From Actinomycetota bacterium (GTDB taxonomy: Bacteria > Actinomycetota > Thermoleophilia > UBA2241), in assembly GCA_026392265.1 (NCBI GenBank), contig JAPLCL010000051.1:1-5089 (forward strand): a stretch of DNA of 5,089 nt. The letters are read 5' to 3'. The notes beneath the pieces are model-generated. The model was not told the origin of the DNA, did not search any database, and saw nothing but the letters and a program-made list of their open reading frames with translations. This document shows, piece by piece, positions 1-5,089 of this stretch (position 1 is its first letter; each line of letters begins with the position of its first letter). A program made the translations under genes and the position numbers.

Positions 1-531
1 CCCCTCGACGACATCGATCTGCTGATCCTCGACGAGATGGGCAAGGACATCAGCGGCCGCGGGCTTGACCCCAACGTCACCGGCCGCGAGATCGTGTCAT
101 GGTGCGCACACCGCGCGCGACCGCGCGTCCTGCGCATCTTCGTACGTGGCCTCAGCGCCGGCAGTCACGGCAACGCCCTGGGGGTGGGTAACGCCGATGC
201 CGTGGCCCTACGCCTGGTCGATGCGCTGGACGCTGCAAAGACGGCGGTCAACGGTCTCACCTCGTGCTCGCCCGACGACGTCAGAATCCCGCTGGTGTTC
301 GGCAGCGATCGAGACGCCATTTTCGCCATGCTCACGACGATCAGACCGACGACGCCCGACGACGTGCGAGTGGTCTACGTGCGCAACACGCTGGACGTCG
401 CGCGGCTGTGGGTTTCCGAGGGCTGCCTGGCGCATCTGCCGAAGGCGCCGGCCGTCGTCGTCGACCCGGCCCCCCGGCGCCTGCCGTTCGACGCCGCCGG
501 CAACCTGCTGTCGCCCTTCATGGGCGCGTAG
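1..531 (+). CDS. LarA-like (DUF2088, lactate racemase-like) protein, C-terminal part only
   Basis: The reading frame is open from the first base and stops with TAG at 529-531, so the 5' end lies outside the window and 176 residues are visible. The segment IDLLILDEMGKDISG followed by GLDPNVTGR (visible residues 5-29), then GSHGNALGVGNAD (54-66), NGLTS (84-88) and VRNTLDVARLWVSE (127-140) match, from memory, the C-terminal half of DUF2088 proteins related to nickel-dependent lactate racemase LarA. That family racemises or epimerises 2-hydroxy acids using a nickel-pincer nucleotide cofactor; the substrate here is unknown. The histidines and lysine that hold the cofactor lie in the N-terminal half and cannot be checked. 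A cytoplasmic location is expected, as no membrane segment is seen. The next gene starts 4 bases after the stop, suggesting one operon. An internal Met at base 37 is not the real start, because conserved family sequence begins before it. Confidence 0.65.
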   Translation, partial: PLDDIDLLILDEMGKDISGRGLDPNVTGREIVSWCAHRARPRVLRIFVRGLSAGSHGNALGVGNADAVALRLVDALDAAKTAVNGLTSCSPDDVRIPLVFGSDRDAIFAMLTTIRPTTPDDVRVVYVRNTLDVARLWVSEGCLAHLPKAPAVVVDPAPRRLPFDAAGNLLSPFMGA

Positions 532-535
532 AGAC

Positions 536-1981
536 ATGACCGCGGCTTCGACCTACCCGCCGGAGCGCCTCGAACAGGCGCGCGACGACTTTCTGCGGCG
601 GTACCCCGACTACGCCGGGACGAGCGCCGTCGACGAGCTGCGCGCCCGCGACTACGCGCGTCTCGAGCGCCTCGGCCACACGTACCTCGACTACACCGGC
701 GGCGGGCTCTACGCGGAGTCCCAGATCCGCCGGCACTACGAGCTCCTCCGTGACCACATCCTCGGCAACCCGCACTCCGGCAACCCCACCTCGCTGGCGT
801 CGGCGGCGCTGGTCCACCAGGCGCGCGCCTCCGTGCGGCGCTTCTTCAACGCTTCGGCCGTCGACTACGAGGTCATCTTCACGGCCAACGCCAGCGGCGC
901 CCTCAAGCTCGTCGGCGAGTCGTACCCCTTCCGCCCGGGCGGCGTGTTCTGCCTGACCTACGACAACCACAACTCCGTGAACGGCATCCGCGAGTTTGCG
1001 CACGTCAAGGGCGCGACCATCACCTACGTCCCCGTGCGGGAGGCCGACCTGCGCGTGGACGAAGAGCAGCTCCAGACCGTCCTGCGCGGCACGCGGACCG
1101 CCGAGGACCGGCTGTTCGCCTACCCGGCGCAGTCCAACTTCAGCGGCGTGCATCACCCGCTGGCCTGGGTGGACGAGGCGCACGAGCTCGGCTGGGACGT
1201 CCTGCTCGACTGCGCCGCCTACGCGCCCACCAATCCGATCGATCTCGAGGTGCTCAAGCCGGATTTCGTGCCCATCTCGTTCTACAAGCTCTTCGGATAC
1301 CCGACCGGGGTCGGCTGCCTGATCGCGCGCCGCGAGAAGCTCGCCAAACTGCGGCGGCCGTGGTTCGCCGGGGGCACCATCACACTTGCCTCCGTCCAGG
1401 CGGAGGACTGGTATCGCCTGGCGCCGGGGGCCACCGGGTTCGAGGACGGCACGCTCGATTACCTCAGCCTGCCGGCGATCACCATCGGCCTCGAACATCT
1501 GGCGACCGTCGGCGTACCCACGATTCACCGCCGCGTCTCCGCGCTGGCCGGCTGGTTCCTCGAAGAGGCGCGGCGACTGCGCCATACCAATGGCGCGCCG
1601 CTCCTCAAGGTGTTCGGCCCCCAAGATATGGACCGCCGGGGGGCGACCATCGCCCTTTACATCGTGAACCCACAGGGGCATGCCTACGACGTGTACGACG
1701 TCGAGACTGCCGCCGCCGACGAGCTGATCTCGGTGCGCACGGGCTGCTTCTGCAACCCGGGCGACGGCGAAGTGGCGCACGACATCACGCGCGCCGAGAT
1801 GGAGGCCTGCTTCGCGGATCCCACCGCGGCCGTGACGCTGATGCAGTGCCAGCGGCGTATCGAAGACACCACCGGCAAGGTGCCCAATACCATCCGCGTG
1901 TCGCTCGGGCTGGCCTCGGACTTCGCCGACGTCTATCGCTTTCTGACGTTCGCCGAGAAGTACCGCGACCGGCGCGAGTGA
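536..1981 (+). CDS. PLP-dependent aminotransferase class V enzyme, molybdenum-cofactor-sulfurase / cysteine-desulfurase-like
   Basis: This is a complete 481-residue fold-type-I PLP enzyme most like the NifS-like domain of eukaryotic Moco sulfurases (ABA3/MOCOS). Visible elements in order are LDYTGGGLY (51-59), GNPHSGNPTS (77-86), the phosphate-loop-like FTANASGA (115-122), the PLP-stacking candidate His145 in DNHNSV, YPAQSNFSG (196-204), Asp225 in LLDCAAY for the pyridine nitrogen, the Schiff-base Lys251 in SFYKLFGYPTG, RTGCFCNPG (401-409) and the C-terminal NTIRVSLGLASDF (451-463). In ABA3 the second Cys of the CFC motif is the persulfide carrier; here it is Cys406. The third Cys of the plant motif is replaced by Gly411. 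No C-terminal MOSC domain is present. The likely chemistry is removal of sulfur from L-cysteine for a cytoplasmic acceptor, but another beta-elimination or lyase reaction is possible. The ATG at 536 is preferred because upstream codons in this frame are only an Arg/Ser-rich shadow of the previous gene. The 4-base gap after that gene's stop suggests translational coupling. Confidence 0.85.
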   Translation: MTAASTYPPERLEQARDDFLRRYPDYAGTSAVDELRARDYARLERLGHTYLDYTGGGLYAESQIRRHYELLRDHILGNPHSGNPTSLASAALVHQARASVRRFFNASAVDYEVIFTANASGALKLVGESYPFRPGGVFCLTYDNHNSVNGIREFAHVKGATITYVPVREADLRVDEEQLQTVLRGTRTAEDRLFAYPAQSNFSGVHHPLAWVDEAHELGWDVLLDCAAYAPTNPIDLEVLKPDFVPISFYKLFGYPTGVGCLIARREKLAKLRRPWFAGGTITLASVQAEDWYRLAPGATGFEDGTLDYLSLPAITIGLEHLATVGVPTIHRRVSALAGWFLEEARRLRHTNGAPLLKVFGPQDMDRRGATIALYIVNPQGHAYDVYDVETAAADELISVRTGCFCNPGDGEVAHDITRAEMEACFADPTAAVTLMQCQRRIEDTTGKVPNTIRVSLGLASDFADVYRFLTFAEKYRDRRE

Positions 1982-2010
1982 GGCGGTACGCGGCCACCCG
2001 TCACTAGGGT

Positions 2011-2024
2011 TTCATCGTGATGAA
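2011..2024. promoter_or_regulatory. 14-bp palindrome, candidate operator upstream of fic
   Basis: TTCATCGTGATGAA is a perfect inverted repeat of 6-bp arms around a 2-bp centre, in the 75-bp gap between the PLP-enzyme gene and fic. Its size and position suit binding by a dimeric DNA-binding protein. The Fic protein itself has a winged-helix-like C-terminus, so autoregulation is conceivable. No convincing -35/-10 pair was found nearby, so a role is inferred only from symmetry and position. Confidence 0.3.
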
Positions 2025-2037
2025 GGTTGTAGGATAA
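2017..2037 (+). CDS. Possible six-codon leader ORF upstream of fic
   Basis: GTG at 2017 opens a frame reading M(V)-M-K-V-V-G and ending in TAA at 2035-2037. An AGGG at 2006-2009 lies 7 bases before it and could act as a weak ribosome binding site. The peptide resembles the start of Fic (MAKVIR) because of the 40-bp duplication here. The stop codon overlaps the left arm of the inverted repeat flanking the fic start, so translation of the leader could affect folding. It may equally be an untranslated relic of the duplication. Confidence 0.2.
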   Translation: MMKVVG

Positions 2038-2072
2038 CCGTCACTAAGGAGAGACCATGGCGAAGGTTATCC
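2032..2072 (+). promoter_or_regulatory. Inverted repeat able to enclose the fic RBS and start codon
   Basis: GGATAACC (2032-2039) and GGTTATCC (2065-2072) are exact reverse complements separated by 25 bases. After one mismatch, two further pairs (TC with GA) can form inside. The loop contains the ribosome binding site and the ATG of fic, so the RNA hairpin could reduce fic translation. A competing small hairpin, GGTT (2025-2028) with AACC (2036-2039), uses part of the same left arm. Function is inferred from geometry only. Confidence 0.35.
2046..2052 (+). promoter_or_regulatory. Strong Shine-Dalgarno sequence for fic
   Basis: AAGGAGA ends 4 bases before the ATG at 2057, with the GGAG core 5 bases from it. 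This is a near-consensus site and is much stronger than anything in front of the other genes in the window. It fixes the fic start at 2057 rather than at downstream Met codons such as the one at 2162. Confidence 0.8.
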
Positions 2073-3328
2073 GCAGACACTGGCAAAGCGAGGCTTCGTC
2101 CGGCCTGTCGCGCAGAGACCGTGAGTCCTGTGAGTACGAGGCCTACGTGCCCGATCCGCTCATGGGGCGCGCTATCGTCTTGGACGGTACGGTGGCGGCC
2201 GACGTCGCAGACGCCGAGGCAGCTATCAACCGTCTCAACCTCGAAGCTCGTGCCCTGGTCGATACGGAGGCGCTGGCCCGCCTGCTGCTGCGCGCCGAGT
2301 CTGTCGCCTCTTCGAAGATCGAGGGCCTCGAGATCGGGCCACGACGCTTGCTCGAGGCCGAGGCCGCGCGAGCTCTCGGGCACAGGAGCTCCGACGTCAC
2401 TGCCTCAGAGGTGCTCGGCAACATCGAGGCCATGGTCTACGCGGTGGGGAGCGTCCGCCGCGACGAAGAGCTCACGCTCAAGCAGCTCCTGGAGATCCAT
2501 CGCCGGCTACTTTCGGGATCTCGGCTTGAGGAGAGTGGGGGGAAGATCCGCAGCGACCAGAACTGGATCGGCGGCAGCAGCTACAATCCCTGCTCGGCTG
2601 CCTTCGTGCCCTCGCCGCCAGAGCTCGTTCACGATCTGCTCGTCGACCTCTGTCGCTTCTGCAACGACGACTCGCTGCCGGCTGTGGTGCAGGCCGCGCT
2701 GGCGCATGCCCAGTTTGAGACCATCCACCCCTTCGTCGACGGCAACGGGAGAACGGGACGAGCGCTGATCCACCTCATCCTGCGGCGGCGGGGTCTTGCC
2801 CCGCGGGTGCTGCCGCCCGTCTCGCTCGTCCTCGCGACCTGGGCAACAGACTATGTGGCTGCGCTCGACGGCACGCGGTACCGGGGCCCATCGTCCTCAG
2901 CGGCGGCCCATCAGGGTCTGAACCGTTGGGTCGGGCTGTTTGCCACCGCCTGCCGGCGGGCGGTCAACGATGCCGGCGAGTTCGATGCGCGGGTACGAGG
3001 ACTCCAGGCAGCCTGGCGCGAGCGACTCGGCGGGGTGCGCGCCGAGTCGGCCACCGACCTGCTGCTGCACGCGCTTCCCGGCGTGCCGATCCTCACGGTC
3101 CGTAGCGCCGCCGACCTCGTCTCCCGCAGCCTGCGCGCGACGAACGAGGCGATCGCCCGGCTGAGCCAAGCCGGGGTGCTGATGCAAGTCACCATGGGGC
3201 GGCGCAACCGGGCCTTCGAGGCGCGCGAGCTGATCGATGCCTTCATCGACCTCGAGCGCCGGCTTGCCAGCCCGAGAGGCGACACGCGCGTGGCGCCGCC
3301 GAGCCGACGGGTGCCGCGGCGCCGGTAG
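2057..3328 (+). CDS. Fic-family protein adenylyltransferase (class II, self-inhibited) with C-terminal winged-helix region
   Basis: This 423-residue protein has the full layout of class II Fic enzymes, which move AMP from ATP to a hydroxyl side chain of a target protein. A Fic_N-type region starts around YVPDPLMGRAI (30-40). It contains the inhibitory helix motif SxxxEG as SSKIEG (85-90), where Glu89 is expected to block productive ATP binding. The target-docking flap lies about 163-188, including SDQNWIGG and AAFVPSPPE. The catalytic motif HPFVDGNGRTGR (224-235) is intact, with His224 as base, Asp228 as metal ligand and Arg232/Arg235 for phosphates. Residues about 340-395 (LTVRSAADLV, then NEAIARLSQAGVL) look like a winged helix, common at the C-terminus of such proteins. 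The last 20 residues are a basic tail. The start is fixed by AAGGAGA. No antitoxin gene adjoins it, which suits a self-regulated enzyme rather than a two-gene toxin module. The target is unknown. Confidence 0.93.
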   Translation: MAKVIRRHWQSEASSGLSRRDRESCEYEAYVPDPLMGRAIVLDGTVAADVADAEAAINRLNLEARALVDTEALARLLLRAESVASSKIEGLEIGPRRLLEAEAARALGHRSSDVTASEVLGNIEAMVYAVGSVRRDEELTLKQLLEIHRRLLSGSRLEESGGKIRSDQNWIGGSSYNPCSAAFVPSPPELVHDLLVDLCRFCNDDSLPAVVQAALAHAQFETIHPFVDGNGRTGRALIHLILRRRGLAPRVLPPVSLVLATWATDYVAALDGTRYRGPSSSAAAHQGLNRWVGLFATACRRAVNDAGEFDARVRGLQAAWRERLGGVRAESATDLLLHALPGVPILTVRSAADLVSRSLRATNEAIARLSQAGVLMQVTMGRRNRAFEARELIDAFIDLERRLASPRGDTRVAPPSRRVPRRR

Positions 3329-3353
3329 CCTGCCAGGACCTCGGCGTCCGCCC

Positions 3354-5067
3354 TCAGCCCTTCGGCGTGGTCTCCGTGCCGTCGTAGTCGTCGACCCATT
3401 CTAGCGCGTCGACGCCGGCTTCTTCGAGGTACTCGGTGACCGCGTGGCCGACGGTGGAAAAGAAGTTCTTGCGGCCGATCTCCTTGTACACTCCGTAGCT
3501 GCGCAGCCGATCCTTGACCGGCCCCTTGAGTTCCGCGAACGTTGATGGGCTCGCCGGCGATGATGACGTGACGCACGGGCTCGCCGCGCTCGGCGGCATG
3601 CTTCTTCACACAGCGCGAAAAATGCTCGGCGTTGGCGAAGAACAGCGGCGCGTCGAAGCGGAAGATGACCATCCCCGGCACCTGGCGGGCTTCGGGATGG
3701 CGCTCCACGTCGTGGTAGCCGTGGCGGCCCGGGACGCGACCGAGGGTCGCGTCGTAAGGCCGCCACACCCGCTGCAGGAACGCGAGCAGCGAGAGCACGA
3801 TGGCGATCACGATGCCCTGCAGCACGCCTACGATCGCCACGCCGAGGAGCGCCGCGAGGCAGAGCACGAGCTCGGAGCGGCGCACGCGCCACAGCCAGCG
3901 CATCGTGGCCAGGTCGAAAAGCGATGTGCCTGCGACGATGACGATCGCCGCCAGCGACGCCTGCGGCAGGTACGTGGTCAGCCCTCCGGCGAAGAGCAGC
4001 AGCAGGATGATGCTGAGGGCGCCGACCAGACCCACAGCCTGGCTCTTGCCGCCGGCCGCTTCGGCTACGGCCGTGCGCGAGGCGCTGCCGCTCACGGGGA
4101 AGCCCTGAAAGAAGCCCGCTGCGAGGTTCGCGGCGCCCAGGGCGACGATCTCCTGGTCGGGGTCGACCTTACGACCGTACTTGAGGGCGAAGGTACGCGA
4201 GAGCGCCGATGTATCGGCGAGCGTGATGAACGCCATACCGAACGCCGCCAGGGTGAGACGGCCGATGTCGCCCAGGTCGAAGGCGGGAAGAGCAGGGGCC
4301 GGGAAGCCCTTCGGCACCGCCCCGACGACCGTCACGCCGTGCGCGACGAGATCGAACGCGACCACCGCCAGCGTGGCGCCGACGACTGCGAAAAGGACGG
4401 CGGGTACCTTGGGGGCCAGAGCTTTGAAGCCAAAGAGGAGCACGAGGCATGCCAGCCCGATCGCTAGGGCGGCCGCGTTCGTGCGCCCGTCGGCGACTCC
4501 GACGACGAACTCCTTGAGGCGCGCCGGCGTGCTCTCGGCGCTGACGCTGAAGCCGAACAGCTTGGGGAGCTGGCTCACGACCACCACCACGGCGACGCCG
4601 TTGAGATAGCCGACGCGCAGCGGCTTGGAGAGCAGCTCGGTGATCACGCCGAGATGGGCCAGCCCGGCGACCACGCAGATGATGCCCATGATCACGGCCA
4701 TCGCCGAGGCCAAGGCGATGGCTTTGGCGGGATCGCCGCCGGCGCCGATCAGCGGGAGGATCGTTGCCAGTATCAGCGGTGCCAGGGCGGAGTCGGGGCC
4801 CAGGATGAGGATGCGCGAAGGGCCGAACACCGCGTAGGCAAGCAATGCCATGACCGTCGTGTAGAGGCCGGTGACCGCGGGCAGCCCGGCGAGCTCGGCG
4901 TAGGCCATGCCCTGCGGCACCAGAAGCGCCGTGACCGCGAGGCCGGCGACGAGGTCGCCGCGCAGGTCACGGCGGCGGTACCCACGGAGCGTGGCCACCC
5001 CGGGGAGCCAGTGGGACACGGCCGACTCTGTGGGGGTCGTGGTCTCGATGGGCGCGGGTTCATCCAT
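3354..5067 (-). pseudogene. SulP-family anion (sulfate-type) transporter with interrupted STAS domain
   Basis: From ATG at 5065-5067, about 509 codons read as a SulP transporter of the inner membrane, importing sulfate or a related anion such as bicarbonate. Recognisable parts are LVPQGMAYAELAGLPAVTGLY (49-69, TM1 and family signature region), GPSRILILGPDSALAPL (82-98), LSKPLRVGYLNGVA (146-159), FQGFPVSGSASRTAV (320-334, substrate-binding region) and hydrophobic segments to about 431, so the 12-14-span membrane domain looks complete. The STAS domain begins at VIFRFDAPLFFANAEHF (467-483) and breaks off after IIAGEPIN (502-509). Translation resumes one frame over at FAELKGPVKDRLRSYGV and continues 61 residues to TGA at 3354-3356. 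Intact relatives carry about 25 more residues at this point (the TDxDxTA region), so there appears to be both a deletion and a frameshift. The unshifted frame stays open to 2911, giving a 718-residue readthrough with an Arg-rich tail antisense to fic; that tail is not family sequence. An AGGA lies 10 bases before the ATG. Substrate is uncertain. Confidence 0.8.
3538..3543 (-). other. Deletion/frameshift junction inside the SulP STAS domain
   Basis: Reading the minus strand, codons for G-E-P-I-N end at 3541; one base (3540) is left over, and the shifted frame begins with Phe at 3537-3539. Matching the two halves to a typical STAS domain leaves about 25 residues unaccounted for, implying loss of roughly 70-80 bases not divisible by three. 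The junction coincides with the palindromic hexamer AACGTT. It may be a true mutation or an assembly collapse; the sequence cannot separate these. Confidence 0.6.
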
Positions 5068-5089
5068 ATCCGCCGCATCCTACCGTGCG

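Larger units (their letters stand above)
1996..2075 (+). repeat. Diverged 40-bp direct duplication covering the fic translation start
   Basis: Bases 1996-2035 and 2036-2075 align without gaps at about 25 of 40 positions. The matches include an identical 9-mer CCGTCACTA (1998 and 2038) and an identical 7-mer GAAGGTT (2022 and 2062) at the same 40-base offset. The second copy carries the real ribosome binding site, ATG and first codons of fic. The first copy carries an AGGG in the same place and GTG at 2017-2019 where fic has ATG. This looks like an old tandem duplication of the initiation region. Two exact blocks at one offset make coincidence unlikely, although the middle of each copy has diverged. 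Confidence 0.6.

Noticed and set aside
65..535. N-terminal extension of the PLP enzyme back to an ATG at 65, giving 638 residues
   Set aside because: The added residues are Arg/Ser/Pro-rich and overlap the LarA-like coding frame; the ATG at 536 sits just after that gene's stop and gives the usual distance to the LDYTGGG motif.
518..1780. 420-codon open frame on the minus strand opposite the PLP-enzyme gene
   Set aside because: The translation is a mirror of the high-GC coding strand with no recognisable domain, while the plus strand carries clear PLP-enzyme motifs throughout.
2007..2035. Sigma-70-type promoter with TAGGAT (2030-2035) as -10 box
   Set aside because: No acceptable -35 hexamer lies 16-18 bases upstream, and in high-GC DNA a single weak hexamer is not enough to call a promoter.
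2012..2383. Minus-strand frame covering the fic upstream gap and the start of fic
   Set aside because: It lies antisense to clear Fic_N sequence and has no recognisable motif or convincing ribosome binding site.
3300..3356. Bidirectional terminator between the convergent fic and SulP genes
   Set aside because: A GC-rich imperfect stem is possible at 3308-3323, but it lies in fic coding sequence and is not followed by a T-run on either strand; the 25-base gap holds no clear terminator.
3514..4467. 317-codon plus-strand frame opposite the SulP gene
   Set aside because: It is highly charged and Arg/Glu/His-rich, the expected antisense image of a hydrophobic transporter, with no domain seen.
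536..5067. A sulfur-assimilation cluster joining the sulfurase-like enzyme and the SulP transporter
   Set aside because: The genes are on opposite strands, separated by fic, and the SulP substrate is unknown, so proximity alone does not support a shared pathway.

Overview
The window is compact, high-GC bacterial DNA with long ORF shadows on both strands, as expected from strong GC bias. The genes point to a free-living, probably soil or sediment, high-GC bacterium. Phylum cannot be fixed from the sequence alone; Actinobacteria, Rokubacteria-like or Proteobacteria-like lineages are all plausible. No tRNA, rRNA, CRISPR array, insertion sequence or integrase is visible.

Positions 1-1981 (+) look like the end of an operon. 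The first gene is cut by the window edge. Its visible C-terminal part resembles the LarA-like (DUF2088, lactate racemase-like, nickel-pincer) family. Only 4 bases separate it from a complete gene for a stand-alone, fold-type-I PLP enzyme of the NifS / molybdenum-cofactor-sulfurase type, with Lys251 and a Cys-Phe-Cys motif. The tight spacing suggests the two are co-expressed.

Positions 1982-2056 are a short but structured intergenic region in front of a fic gene. It holds a diverged 40-bp direct duplication of the fic translation-initiation region, a 14-bp palindrome, and an 8-bp perfect inverted repeat flanking the fic ribosome binding site and start codon. A possible six-codon leader ORF ends inside the left arm of that repeat. 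Positions 2057-3328 (+) encode a complete Fic-family AMP-transferase with an N-terminal self-inhibitory motif (class II) and a C-terminal winged-helix-like region.

Positions 3354-5067 (-) hold a SulP-family anion transporter, convergent with fic. Its membrane domain looks intact. Its cytoplasmic STAS domain is interrupted near 3538-3543 by a frame change combined with loss of roughly 25 codons, so the gene is probably damaged. The frame that stays open runs on antisense into fic and should not be taken as real protein.

Best leads: (1) the SulP STAS deletion and frameshift, (2) the duplicated, foldable fic initiation region with a possible leader peptide, and (3) the pairing of a LarA-like protein with a Moco-sulfurase-like PLP enzyme, which could indicate a dedicated sulfur-transfer partner. 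No clear-cut new multi-gene system is evident.
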